A model generated the notes under the pieces. It saw only the letters and a program-made list of their open reading frames with translations. It was not told the origin of the DNA and made no database searches. Positions 56,108 to 64,000 of a DNA stretch of 64,000 nucleotides are shown piece by piece; within the stretch, counting starts at the first letter, position 1, and every line of letters starts with the position of its first letter. The position numbers and the translations under genes are program-made. The stretch lies in the NCBI GenBank assembly GCA_963674475.2, contig CAXXFQ010000033.1, positions 310,001 through 374,000 of the forward strand, given 5' to 3'. This DNA comes from CAXXFQ01 sp963674475. GTDB taxonomy: Bacteria; Planctomycetota; Planctomycetia; Pirellulales; Thermoguttaceae.

Positions 56108-57394
56108 TTACTCTTTTTCTACCGGCTTTTCTACCGGCTCCCGACACGGATAGAGCGACATCAGGGCCATCGCCGTGCCGTATTGCTGGTGGTAATCGTA
56201 GAGCGGGAAATCCCACCAGCAGCCGTTTTTCTCCTGCAACGGCAAAAGGGTGGCCGCCATATGGTTGCGGTAATATGGCCGTTCCTCTTCCGGCAAGAGC
56301 TCGATACACTGCGCGGCGTAGTAATGCCCGTAGTAGTAAAAATAACCGGCCACCGCGCACCACGATTCGTGCGGGATCGGCCGTTTGCGCCCCATGCCCA
56401 GCCAGCCGTTGCGGGCGAACAGTCGATCGAGCCAGGTTCGCATGACCGGCACGGTTGTCTTCTCGTCTTCCCAAAGGTACATCGCCAAGTTGCACACCTG
56501 CGACCGGCCCAAACTGCCGCCCGGACGGTTGATCGGATGCGCCGGGTAATACTTGAAGTATTCCCCGTAGGCGTAACTGAAGTCGGGCAGGCGTTGCCGC
56601 ACCAACGACTTTTTGGCGCGATGGACCATCTTGTCGGGAATCGAGACCCCGATCGATTTGGCGTCGGCCAACGAGACCAACCCGGCGGCGGTGACGAACC
56701 CGATCGTCGAACCGCTGGGCCGTTTGGTGCCGCCAAACCCGCTGTCGTAATAACACCAACCGCCGTCAAGACACTCGTATCTCGAAAGCATGCCGATCTG
56801 TTGTTCGACAAGCTCGCGGAGTTGGTCCTGCTTTTCCTCGTTTCCCTCGGCCCGACGGTAAAGGTCGGTCAGGGCCCGGACTGCGTAGATGTGCCCCCAG
56901 TTATTGTAGAGTGCGCGAGAGTCGGCCCGGCGAAGTTTGGGGAGGCGGTTCAAAAGCCACTTTTCGCCGGAGTCGATGGCCATCTTGACCTCGTCGCGCT
57001 GGTCATCACTTTGGATAAGCGCCGAAACGCACAAGCTGGTGACACCAGTTCGGAAAGCGTGATGGGATCCCGGCACCGGCGCGTAAATATTCAGCCCCTT
57101 GGTCCGTCGGGCCGAGCCCCACGAGCCTTTCGGGTTTTGTCGCTTGACGAGAAAATCGATCCCTCGTTGTATCGCCGCGTCAAGTTTCTCCGGTTCCGGC
57201 GCGTCGACCGGATCGAGACGGGGAACGTCCGAGTCGAAAACCGGCGCAGGATTTGGCGTCTTTGCTTCCACGTTGGGCGCGTCGGTGTTGGGCGCGTCGG
57301 TCGTCTCGGCGGCCGAAGGCCAGACCCACATCGCGGCGATCGCGCACCCAAGCAGGCAGACACTCAGACGGAAAATCGGACGGATCATCGTCAT
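56108..57394 (-). CDS. Exported alpha/alpha-toroid (terpenoid cyclase-like repeat) protein
   Basis: A 428-residue protein. A signal peptide (LSVCLLGCAIAAMWVWPSAAE) is followed by a Pro/Asp-rich stretch and then repeats like those of prenyltransferase/squalene-oxidase folds: AAIQRGIDFLVKRQNPKGSWGS, CLDGGWCYYDSGFGG, WLGMGRKRPIPHESWCAVAGYFYYYGHYYAAQCIELL. No DXDD cyclase motif is seen, so it is unlikely to be a squalene cyclase. Role unknown. It lies 24 bp after the membrane-fusion protein gene, probably in the same operon. Confidence 0.78.
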   Translation of the reverse strand: MTMIRPIFRLSVCLLGCAIAAMWVWPSAAETTDAPNTDAPNVEAKTPNPAPVFDSDVPRLDPVDAPEPEKLDAAIQRGIDFLVKRQNPKGSWGSARRTKGLNIYAPVPGSHHAFRTGVTSLCVSALIQSDDQRDEVKMAIDSGEKWLLNRLPKLRRADSRALYNNWGHIYAVRALTDLYRRAEGNEEKQDQLRELVEQQIGMLSRYECLDGGWCYYDSGFGGTKRPSGSTIGFVTAAGLVSLADAKSIGVSIPDKMVHRAKKSLVRQRLPDFSYAYGEYFKYYPAHPINRPGGSLGRSQVCNLAMYLWEDEKTTVPVMRTWLDRLFARNGWLGMGRKRPIPHESWCAVAGYFYYYGHYYAAQCIELLPEEERPYYRNHMAATLLPLQEKNGCWWDFPLYDYHQQYGTAMALMSLYPCREPVEKPVEKE

Positions 57395-57418
57395 AGTCCT
57401 TTTCTGTTGGGATAGGGG

Positions 57419-59116
57419 TTATTTGGCCTTCTTTTCTTTCGATTCATCCTCTTCCTTGGGGCATTTTTTCAGGATCGTCTCGCCCGCTTTCAGGCCGGAG
57501 AGGACTTCGACGCCGTCGGAGTTCTTTTGTCCCAACTGGACCTGAACCTTTTCCGGCTTCTTATCTTTGTCAACCTGTTTGAAGACGAAGTGGATTTCGT
57601 CGTCCAGCGGATCGGTCTCGACCGCGCTTTCGGGAATCACGATCGCTTCCTTCTGATAGTAGCCGACCATTTTGACCGTGCAGGTCATCCCGGGCGACAG
57701 TTTGGGCAGGTCTTCGCCGACGATGGTCAGCGTGGTATCGAACTTCGAGTTGGCCGGAATGTTGGCGACCTGGTCGACGACCGTATCGATCCGCTTTTGC
57801 GGGAACGCGGTCGCGCGAGCGTGTCCCTTAAGCCCGGATCGCAGATGGACCAGACTCTTTTCGTCGACCGTCGCGCGAAGCTGGAGCGAGTCCGTACCGA
57901 CGACCGTCATGAAGACCTTTTTCGACGAAATGTTTTTTCCCTTTTGAACCGCTTCGTAAGACGATCCCTTCCAGTTACCCTGGGTACATTTTCCGTAGTA
58001 AAGGATCCCGTCGATCGGCGATTTGATCGTCATCAACTTCCGGTCGGCCAGCAGTTGGTCGAGTTTTTCCTGCTTCCGTGATCGCTGGATGTCGGACTTC
58101 TCCATTTTGAGCTCTCCGAGCTTCAGCTCCAACGGCAGGGTGATCTGTCGTTGACCCATTTCGAGAAGAATTCGACTCAACTGGGTGTCCATCCTCTCCG
58201 ACCGACGCGGCAACTCGATGTCGACCATGCGGTCGAAGCGGGTTTTCATGTTGTTGTAGAAGGCCTCAAAGATTTTCAGTCGTTTTCGAGCCCGCTTCAG
58301 GACGATCTCCTCGGTCTCTTCAGTCAGGTCGTCCTCGGCGTACATCTTTTCCAACTGCTCGAGCTCGTCGCGGGCATTCTCGACAAAACTGGCGATGTAA
58401 TCCAAAAACACTTTCATTTGCGTTTTTTGGAGGTTCATCCCGGTTTCGAACCAGTAGTCGCGGTCTTCCTTGGCGATCCGCATGGAACGTTCGGCCGCTT
58501 CGAGGTTCATCGGGTGGAGCTTTCGCATCCCTTCGAGACGCGTCTGGGCCATTTTTTGATCGATTTCGGAGGCTTTCAGCTCGGCCTGCAAATCGGCGAT
58601 CGCCTCATCGAGATCTTCGCTGTCGAAGGTGACCAAGAGATCGCCCCGACGGACCCGCTGACCGTGTTTGGCCGCCTCGAGGACTTCGAATTTACTCCAG
58701 GAGTCCGGGGTGATCGAAATGGGAACCATCTCCTTCGCTTCGACGGTCCCTTTGACCTCGACGTTGATCTGGAACGGTTTCGCCTTGAGCTTCAGGACCT
58801 CGGGGCCCTTCTTTTCCTTTTTTTTCTTCTCTTTCTTTTCCGCTTTGGACTTATCCTTCTTGGCGTCGGCCTTCTTCTCGGCTTTCTTGTCCTCCGACTT
58901 TTTCTCGGCTGACTTTTTGTCATCCGACTTTTTGTCGGCCGCTTTCACGTCCTTTTTTTCTTCCTTGGCCGGTGCCGAATCGTCAGTAGCGTCCGCGGAC
59001 TCCTCTTTTTGGACCTTCTCGTTGCCGTCCTCCTTAGCCCAGGCTTTCGTGGGGGACTGGATGAGGAAGAAAGACAGTGCGAAGACCATCAAAAGACCGA
59101 TAGCGTACTTCTTCAT
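57419..59116 (-). CDS. Membrane-fusion (HlyD/RND adaptor-like) protein with a Lys-rich linker
   Basis: A 565-residue exported protein. Signal peptide (LLMVFALSFFLIQSPTKAWA), then about 85 residues of very Lys/Glu/Asp/Ala-rich low-complexity sequence (KKSDDKKSAEKK and similar). The adaptor fold follows: a lipoyl-like half (VEVKGTVEAKEMVPI ... GQRVRRGDLLVTFDSEDLDEAIA), a long coiled-coil region (about 170-330), a second lipoyl half (KSPIDGILYYGK) and a beta-barrel (HARATAFPQKRIDTVVDQVANIP). No inner-membrane pump or outer-membrane channel gene is adjacent. AAGGA precedes the ATG. Confidence 0.82.
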   Translation of the reverse strand: MKKYAIGLLMVFALSFFLIQSPTKAWAKEDGNEKVQKEESADATDDSAPAKEEKKDVKAADKKSDDKKSAEKKSEDKKAEKKADAKKDKSKAEKKEKKKKEKKGPEVLKLKAKPFQINVEVKGTVEAKEMVPISITPDSWSKFEVLEAAKHGQRVRRGDLLVTFDSEDLDEAIADLQAELKASEIDQKMAQTRLEGMRKLHPMNLEAAERSMRIAKEDRDYWFETGMNLQKTQMKVFLDYIASFVENARDELEQLEKMYAEDDLTEETEEIVLKRARKRLKIFEAFYNNMKTRFDRMVDIELPRRSERMDTQLSRILLEMGQRQITLPLELKLGELKMEKSDIQRSRKQEKLDQLLADRKLMTIKSPIDGILYYGKCTQGNWKGSSYEAVQKGKNISSKKVFMTVVGTDSLQLRATVDEKSLVHLRSGLKGHARATAFPQKRIDTVVDQVANIPANSKFDTTLTIVGEDLPKLSPGMTCTVKMVGYYQKEAIVIPESAVETDPLDDEIHFVFKQVDKDKKPEKVQVQLGQKNSDGVEVLSGLKAGETILKKCPKEEDESKEKKAK

Positions 59117-59463
59117 GGCGAGAATCCTTCATTCAGAAAGGGAAAGAGAAGTGTCTGCCCGAGGCGGCATCCGGTCCCCCGCATAGAAAAGGACCGCCGC
59201 CACCGAATGCGTTCATTCTTTCTAAAAGCCAAAAAAATTGCAAGGCATTTAATTGGTATATCCGGAATTTTCGAAGTTTTCCCTCGCCGTCACGCTATCT
59301 AGAGGGGTCTTGTGGGTAATGCTGCTTGTCGTGATCGTTTGGCCTGGTTTCCACTGCCGATTTGCGAACGAAAATATCGGCGCATGGGGAATCGACAACG
59401 GACAACACGGTCTTCCGAGATCAGGGAATGAGAAAACGTCTTTGACGACAAACGGTTACACGT
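59117..59463. other. Intergenic region
   Basis: About 350 bases with no supported gene. A weak minus-strand promoter for the membrane-fusion gene may lie near 59215-59245 (TTGCAA, 17 bp, AAGAAT). The plus-strand frame 59253-59621 overlaps the end of the next gene and shows no family pattern. Confidence 0.35.
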
Positions 59464-61101
59464 TTAGCGGCCAGCCGGATGGCCTTTCGAAGCGAGGGTA
59501 TCGAGCCGGTCGGAAAAGAAGATCGCATAACGCGAGCGGGTGGGGAGACCTTCGGGAGGAGCGATTTGTCGATAGCCGGACGATTGGACCAGAGTGTGAA
59601 TCGTCTCCCACGGTTCGGTAAAATCGCGATCACGCAAGATGACGACGTCCGCATTTTTTCGCTGGAGAATTCGTTCAAACTTTTTGAACGATTTTTTCTG
59701 TCGGATCGGGTAAACACATTCTGCGTCGGCGTAATAGGACATCAAACGGGTTATCCGCTCCAGGCCGACGAAGCGAAGCGACGGGCCGTACTCTTGTCGG
59801 ACCTCAATGGCCCAATCGGCCCAGAATTGACGATCTCGATAATCGCCCATCTTCGTACCGCATTCGACCAAACCGCATACCAACAATAAAACTGCCGGAA
59901 ACGCGTAACCGACGCGACGAAGTTTCACTCGACTGGTCAAGGCGGCCATCTTTTCTGCCGACCAAGACGAAATTTTCAAGAGGGCCAATCCGGCGATCGG
60001 AAGACCCAACAACATCATCGGTAACGGGTAACGGATATGGGTCCGCGACGGAAACATGGCTATGATGATCAACAGCGCATACCAAAACAACGGTTGATGA
60101 TCGCGGCGTCGCCAAAGGTCGTTGTACCAGAAAAAACCCAGAAGCATCAAAAGACCGGCCGACGGGGTCAGACTTCGAAAAACCGTGGTCGCAAATTCAA
60201 GAGACATTTCTTCGAGATCGACAGGAATCGAAGACTTGGACACTGCTTCGACCGCCGCCGTGTCGGCTTCTTTTGTCGAGGCTGACGACGAGACGAATAA
60301 CGGGTTGAACTGACCGGTCCACTGCCTCAATGATCTCTGGGTAAGGAGGACCATGGTACGGTTTTTGGGAGGTGTCATCCCATGCGCGTATACCAACGCG
60401 GATAAAGTTACCGCTCCCAAAATGAATCCGACCAAAAGCCGCCTTCGCGATTGACGCAACGACCACCATCGCCAAACAGTCCAGGCACATAACGGAAGAA
60501 CCAAAAGAAGCCCTTCATTGCGGGCTACCATTGCGACGAAGGTGGAAGCACCGAATGCGATAAACCAAACCGGGCGCACTTCGGTCACCGCCCGCCAACC
60601 GAAATAAATCGACAAAAACAGCACGAACCAAAAGGTCGGATCGCGCATCAGTTCATGGCTCCACTGGACCAAGGTCGCTTGGGCCGCATAGATCAGACAG
60701 GCGGCAATCGCCAACCGGTCGTCGTACTGACGTCGAACCCAACCAAACAATGGCAGAATGGCCAAGCTGGCTAAGGTGACATTCCAAACGCGGCCCACCA
60801 TGGCGGCATCGAGCCCCAGCGATTGACCGGCCCCCAGAACGAGAACCAGAGGATGGAACTTCCAGCAGCGGAAGGCGGTTTTCCAATCTCCCGCGGCCAA
60901 CGCCTCTCCGGCCCCTAGATAAACCGGACCGTCGGGACAAATCGCCGTCACGTTGAACAAAAGGATCAGACGGGGCAAAAGGCAAACCAGGACCAAGCCC
61001 AGCAACAACCAAGGGCGCAGCGGGCGTTCCAATCGGACCGGTTCCGCGGCGGCCAGCCGATTGGGATAGTCGGTCGAAAGAGGGGAGGAAAAGCCAGGCA
61101 T
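59464..61101 (-). CDS. GT39-type glycosyltransferase (PMT/ArnT-like), polytopic
   Basis: A 545-residue membrane protein with about 9-11 membrane segments. The N-terminal PMT-like region has RLILLFNVTAICPDGPVYLGAGEAL (the acidic Asp after the first helix is typical) and LIYAAQATLVQWSHELMRDPTFW; a C-terminal extramembrane region follows YPIRQKKSFKKFERILQRK. Such enzymes move sugars from polyprenyl-phosphate donors onto proteins or lipids. The acceptor is unknown. AGGATATAG precedes the ATG. Confidence 0.8.
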   Translation of the reverse strand: MPGFSSPLSTDYPNRLAAAEPVRLERPLRPWLLLGLVLVCLLPRLILLFNVTAICPDGPVYLGAGEALAAGDWKTAFRCWKFHPLVLVLGAGQSLGLDAAMVGRVWNVTLASLAILPLFGWVRRQYDDRLAIAACLIYAAQATLVQWSHELMRDPTFWFVLFLSIYFGWRAVTEVRPVWFIAFGASTFVAMVARNEGLLLVLPLCAWTVWRWWSLRQSRRRLLVGFILGAVTLSALVYAHGMTPPKNRTMVLLTQRSLRQWTGQFNPLFVSSSASTKEADTAAVEAVSKSSIPVDLEEMSLEFATTVFRSLTPSAGLLMLLGFFWYNDLWRRRDHQPLFWYALLIIIAMFPSRTHIRYPLPMMLLGLPIAGLALLKISSWSAEKMAALTSRVKLRRVGYAFPAVLLLVCGLVECGTKMGDYRDRQFWADWAIEVRQEYGPSLRFVGLERITRLMSYYADAECVYPIRQKKSFKKFERILQRKNADVVILRDRDFTEPWETIHTLVQSSGYRQIAPPEGLPTRSRYAIFFSDRLDTLASKGHPAGR

Positions 61102-61435
61102 CTATATCCTTTTATTCTCCCAATACGGTAATAACAACGGTTTGCCATGGGGACAGAGGTCACATTCCAAAAGGAAAGCGTGCTGCCACTTGTTGCCGCG
61201 ATAGTCGAGGTAAAAAAACCGTGGTGACCTTTTTGCCAGGCCGATAAGCCAAGTCGTTTTTCAACGCCTCGGGGAAATTTTTTTACCAAGGTGATGATAG
61301 GAAGCTTTTTTAACGGTGTATAGTCCAATCTTGGCCCCCAAGCGAGGGGTGTGTGGGATGAAAGGTTTTCGACAAAAGGGTGGCCGTAGCCACACAGGAA
61401 AATGAGTTGGCTCGAGACGGTGAAGGTCGACGGCC
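61102..61435. other. Gap between the glycosyltransferase gene and the riboswitch promoter
   Basis: About 330 bases between the divergent glycosyltransferase gene and the next promoter. I see no gene or clear RNA motif. Confidence 0.35.
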
Positions 61436-61463
61436 TTGACAGAGGGTTGAGAAGCGATATACT
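61436..61463 (+). promoter_or_regulatory. Sigma-70-type promoter of the riboswitch/DUF1559 transcript
   Basis: TTGACA 61436-61441 and TATACT 61458-61463, spacer 16 bp. It would start the RNA about 75 nt before the riboswitch aptamer. Confidence 0.65.
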
Positions 61464-61546
61464 CAACATTTGACTTAAGGAGGGGAAGGTCGGCTGAAAA
61501 GTTGACTCGCAGGGTCGCCTAAATAACCTGCCTTCCCTATTTTATT

Positions 61547-61840
61547 GTGTGGTGGTTGCCTTTCTTTGATCTTGAGAGGGGCAACAAACAGGGAACTCCG
61601 GTGCAAATCCGGGACGGCCCCGCCGCTGTAACAAGGCGTCGAGGAACTCTCTATTCTCATAAGTGCCATTGTCATGCCTCGCAGCCCCTTATTTAGGGGG
61701 GGGTGAGGTGGTGATGAGAAGGCGGGAGAGTTTTCTTAGAGTTTTTTTCATTGCCTCTTGGCTTCAGCCCATTTTTGAAGGCGCTGTTCAGGGGGGGAAG
61801 GAAAACGATTCGAGCCTTGGAGTCAGAAGACCTACCACAC
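61547..61840 (+). promoter_or_regulatory. Cobalamin riboswitch
   Basis: The conserved core GGGAACTCCGGTGCAAATCC (61578-61597) and the following GGGACGGCCCCGCCGCTGTAA are the diagnostic cobalamin-aptamer core. P1 is perfect: GTGTGGT (61547-61553) with ACCACAC (61834-61840). P2 is GTTGCC/GGCAAC. The 3' box AGTCAGAAGACCTACC (61821-61836) matches the consensus AGTCAGGAGACCTGCC. An extended arm (AACTCTC/GAGAGTT, then TTCTCAT/ATGAGAA) carries AGTGCCATTG and AGAAGGCGG, the counterparts of GCCACTG and GGAAGGC. It binds cobalamin and controls the gene downstream; the expression platform is not clear. DUF1559 starts 239 bp after it. Confidence 0.93.
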
Positions 61841-62078
61841 CGCGAAAAAAGATAAGAAGAAGTCGCGAGGGCCGACTTCCTCTTGCGTGAGACGGTCGTC
61901 GCTTCGTTTTTCCCGTGGAGCTATCCGTGTACGCTGGAAACGGGTTCCATGCGCCAACATTTTGGATACGCTTGGCACGAATCGTGTCTTTTTGGCAACG
62001 AAGACGATCTCCTCCACCCCTTTGGCAGGTCCTCCCATCACAGAAAACCGAAACGGTTTGGGGAGAAAAGGTGTTTTT

Positions 62079-62882
62079 ATGGCAATTTCGAAAAGACGCT
62101 TATGCTCGAACGGCGGCTTTACGTTGATCGAGCTGCTGGTCGTCATCAGTGTGATCGGGCTCTTGACCGGGCTGCTTCTTCCGGCGGTGATGGCCGCTCG
62201 CGGCGCGGCGCGAAAGGCCCAGTGTGCCAGCAATCTTCACCAGCTTGGTATCGCGTTGCACCAGTATCACAAAAGTCATCGCGAGTTTCCAATCGGGTGC
62301 ATCGAGCCGAGGTGTTACAACCGTCGGGGCCGTCAGCTGGCTTGGTCGATCCATTTGTTGCCGTTTTTGGAGCAAACGGCCGTTTACGATATGGTCGATC
62401 TCAAAAAACCCTATTACCATTCGGCCAACAAGTCGGCGGCGGCGAATCTTTTGCCCATTTTCCTCTGCCCCAGCCACACGCGGGACGACTACTATGAAGC
62501 CGGTCGGGCCGTTTGCGATTATGGGGGAATTTTTGGCGAACGTTTGCTGAGCAACAACAGTCCTCCCAATGGGACGATGCTTTACGACCAGCCGATTTCG
62601 CTCCGTGAGATTGTCGACGGGGCGACGCACACGATTATTTTGTCCGAAGATTGCAAAAGCCAAGACATGCAATGGATCAACGGGCAAAATATTTTCGAGC
62701 AGATGTACCCGATCAACAAAGCGCCTGCGGGCGAAAACGAGATTTCGAGCATGCACCTCGGCGGCGGGGCCCACGCCTTGAATTGTGACGGGGCGGTCCG
62801 ATTTTTGAGCGAATCGATCGACCTCAATGTGTTGGCGGCGATCATCACCCGCGCCGGACGAGAATCCAACTACGACTATTGA
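62079..62882 (+). CDS. DUF1559 family protein with a prepilin-type N-terminus, under a cobalamin riboswitch
   Basis: A 267-residue protein from ATG 62079, after GGGGAGAAAAGG. The prepilin site is GGFTLIELLVVISVIGLLTGLLLPAVMAAR. DUF1559 follows, with AARKAQCASNLHQLGIALHQYHKS and the C-terminal H-x-GGAHALNCDGAVRFLSESIDLNVL, the H-X-x-DG motif of the family. Planctomycetes have many such genes; their function is not settled. It would be cleaved by a prepilin peptidase and may form or join pilus-like structures. This is the first gene after the riboswitch. Confidence 0.88.
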   Translation: MAISKRRLCSNGGFTLIELLVVISVIGLLTGLLLPAVMAARGAARKAQCASNLHQLGIALHQYHKSHREFPIGCIEPRCYNRRGRQLAWSIHLLPFLEQTAVYDMVDLKKPYYHSANKSAAANLLPIFLCPSHTRDDYYEAGRAVCDYGGIFGERLLSNNSPPNGTMLYDQPISLREIVDGATHTIILSEDCKSQDMQWINGQNIFEQMYPINKAPAGENEISSMHLGGGAHALNCDGAVRFLSESIDLNVLAAIITRAGRESNYDY

Positions 62883-62979
62883 TTTTGATACTATTGATGC
62901 TTGCGTTGCCAATGAGCCTTGGTTCAAGCGTCGGGCTCCCCCCCTTTTTTGGTATCTCAAAACGAGTACACTATTTTCT

Positions 62980-63564
62980 ATGATTCTCCTAATTGATAAT
63001 TACGACTCGTTTACCTATAATCTAGTCCAACGGCTTGGCGAGATCGATTCGAAAATCGATCTGGCCGTCTACCGAAACGACAAGATCACGCTCGACGAGA
63101 TCGAAGCGAAACGACCGACCCATTTGATCATCTCGCCCGGGCCGTGCACGCCCAATGAGGCGGGGATCTCGGTCGAGGCGGCCCGCCGTTTTGCCGGAAA
63201 GCTGCCGATCCTGGGGGTCTGTCTTGGCCATCAGTCGATCGCGCAGGCGTTCGGGGCGACCATCGTTCGCGCGGGGCGGTTGATGCATGGGAAAACCGAC
63301 CAGATCCACCACGACGGCCAAGCGTTGTTCGAGGGGATTGAAAACCCGTTCACGGCGACCCGCTATCACAGCCTGATCATTCAGCCGGACACGCTGCCCG
63401 AGGAGTTCGTCGTCTCGGCCTGGTCCGACGCGCCGGACGGCACGCGCGAGATCATGGGAATTCGTCACAAGGAGTATCCGATATTCGGGCTTCAGTTCCA
63501 TCCGGAGAGTTTTTTGTCGCCGAGCGGGACCACGATGTTGAGACACTTCTTACAAACCGAGTAA
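62980..63564 (+). CDS. trpG: Glutamine amidotransferase of anthranilate/aminodeoxychorismate synthase (TrpG/PabA)
   Basis: A 194-residue class I amidotransferase from ATG 62980. MILLIDNYDSFTYNLVQ is the signature start, the catalytic Cys lies in PILGVCLGHQSIAQAFG (about Cys80), and the His/Glu pair in FGLQFHPES. It supplies ammonia to the chorismate enzyme TrpE or PabB, not seen nearby. It could be TrpG or PabA. The last 50 bases of the gene are duplicated just downstream. Gap to DUF1559 is 97 bp, so it may share the transcript. Confidence 0.93.
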   Translation: MILLIDNYDSFTYNLVQRLGEIDSKIDLAVYRNDKITLDEIEAKRPTHLIISPGPCTPNEAGISVEAARRFAGKLPILGVCLGHQSIAQAFGATIVRAGRLMHGKTDQIHHDGQALFEGIENPFTATRYHSLIIQPDTLPEEFVVSAWSDAPDGTREIMGIRHKEYPIFGLQFHPESFLSPSGTTMLRHFLQTE

Positions 63565-63672
63565 GCCCTTTTGAACCTTTCCCGCTTCCGTTTTTTGTCG
63601 CCGAGCGGGACCACGATGTGAAGCACTTTTTACAAACCGAGTAAGCCCCTTGGGCGTTTCCCGCTTCCGTTT
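63511..63672. repeat. 81-bp tandem duplication of the trpG 3' end
   Basis: Copy 1 is 63511-63591 and copy 2 starts at 63592. Both contain TTTTTGTCGCCGAGCGGGAC, the ACCACGATG block, TACAAACCGAGTAAGCCC and TTTCCCGCTTCCG. Copy 2 has a few changes, including ATGTGA in place of ATGTTGA, which puts a stop in the old frame. Confidence 0.95.
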
Positions 63673-63697
63673 TTCTCCCCAGATTGAAAGTCGGTCG

Positions 63698-64000
63698 ATG
63701 TCGAACCGATCGCCGATAAAGCGGTTTTTTTCCCTTTTCCCCTGGCAAGGAACGCTCGGTCCGGCCGTGTTGGGCGCGCTTTTGATGTGGGCCGCGCTGC
63801 CTCCCTTGGACTTAGGCTGGTTGGGCTGGTTCGCGCCGATCCCTTGGCTTCTCTTGATCCGACGGACCCGGTTGCCCGAGACGCATCCGTATCGACGGCT
63901 TTGGCTGGTCGGGTTTTGCTTCTGGATGGTCGCGTTTCATTTTCTCCGCTTGCCCCATCCGGCGACGTCGATCGGTTGGGTGGCGTTGTCGGCCTATCAG
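63698..64000 (+). CDS. lnt: Apolipoprotein N-acyltransferase, N-terminal part (cut by the window edge)
   Basis: 101 codons are visible, with no stop before the edge. The N-terminus has a short basic head and membrane helices (LGPAVLGALLMWAALPPLDLGWLGWFAPIPWLLLIRR), the pattern of Lnt where PPxxxxxLxWxxLxPLL is usual, then LVGFCFWMVAFHFLR-x-PHPAT. Lnt N-acylates lipoproteins in the inner membrane; the nitrilase domain must lie to the right. The start ATG 63698 follows GAAAGTCGGTCG. Confidence 0.85.
   Translation, partial: MSNRSPIKRFFSLFPWQGTLGPAVLGALLMWAALPPLDLGWLGWFAPIPWLLLIRRTRLPETHPYRRLWLVGFCFWMVAFHFLRLPHPATSIGWVALSAYQ

Noticed and set aside
61663..61890. 75-codon frame across the riboswitch
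   Set aside because: It overlaps the aptamer, whose pairing explains the sequence.

Overview
The window looks like a Planctomycetes chromosome segment, probably of the Pirellulales type. The clues are a 23S-5S rRNA operon with no 16S gene beside it, a DUF1559 pilin-like protein, PEP-CTERM and dockerin type I proteins, a DUF1207 outer-surface protein, and GC-rich genes with weak Shine-Dalgarno sites. This is inferred from gene content; no 16S gene is present to place it exactly. I found no CRISPR array, prophage, complete insertion sequence or tRNA gene.

Layout. 1-5 kb: the end of a probable dnaX, then ybaB and recR, rpoN (sigma-54), and a TsaC/phosphoarginine-phosphatase fusion followed by rpiB. 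5-10 kb: a DUF502 membrane protein, ComF, and a LysR regulator overlapping a RACo-type corrinoid-activating ferredoxin. 10-22 kb: a nine-gene minus-strand type II secretion operon (gspE-F-G-H-I-J-K, a GspL/PilM-N protein, a GspM/PilO protein) without secretin (GspD) or GspC, and a 35-residue membrane-protein ORF just beyond it. 22-29 kb: a secreted gluzincin-like peptidase, nuoDEF, a MITE-like repeat, a cysteine-rich SufR-like regulator and a small membrane protein. 29-37 kb: hisS, a PAS histidine kinase, and a 23S-5S operon with two promoter-like sites, a boxA, a processing stem and a terminator. 37-50 kb: a matrixin-like dockerin/PEP-CTERM protease, rlmN, a small PEP-CTERM protein, a solute-binding lipoprotein, a RluD-type pseudouridine synthase, a GH10-like protein, a DUF1207 protein and TerC. 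50-56 kb: the complete epmB/efp/epmA elongation factor P module, aroB and TrkH. 56-61 kb: an alpha/alpha-toroid protein, a membrane-fusion protein and a GT39-type glycosyltransferase. 61-64 kb: a cobalamin riboswitch with its own promoter upstream of a DUF1559 gene, then a TrpG/PabA-type amidotransferase and the start of lnt.

Themes. Three parts concern translation quality (EF-P modification, RlmN/RluD with the rRNA operon, TsaC for t6A). Two concern corrinoids (the RACo protein and the B12 riboswitch). Much of the rest is envelope and export: type II secretion, PEP-CTERM cargo, DUF1559, TerC, TrkH, Lnt. The most unusual item is the B12 riboswitch, whose aptamer closes with a perfect P1 helix, in front of a pilin-like DUF1559 gene rather than a cobalamin synthesis or transport gene. 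Next are the TsaC-YwlE fusion and the oppositely charged low-complexity extensions on the secretion proteins.
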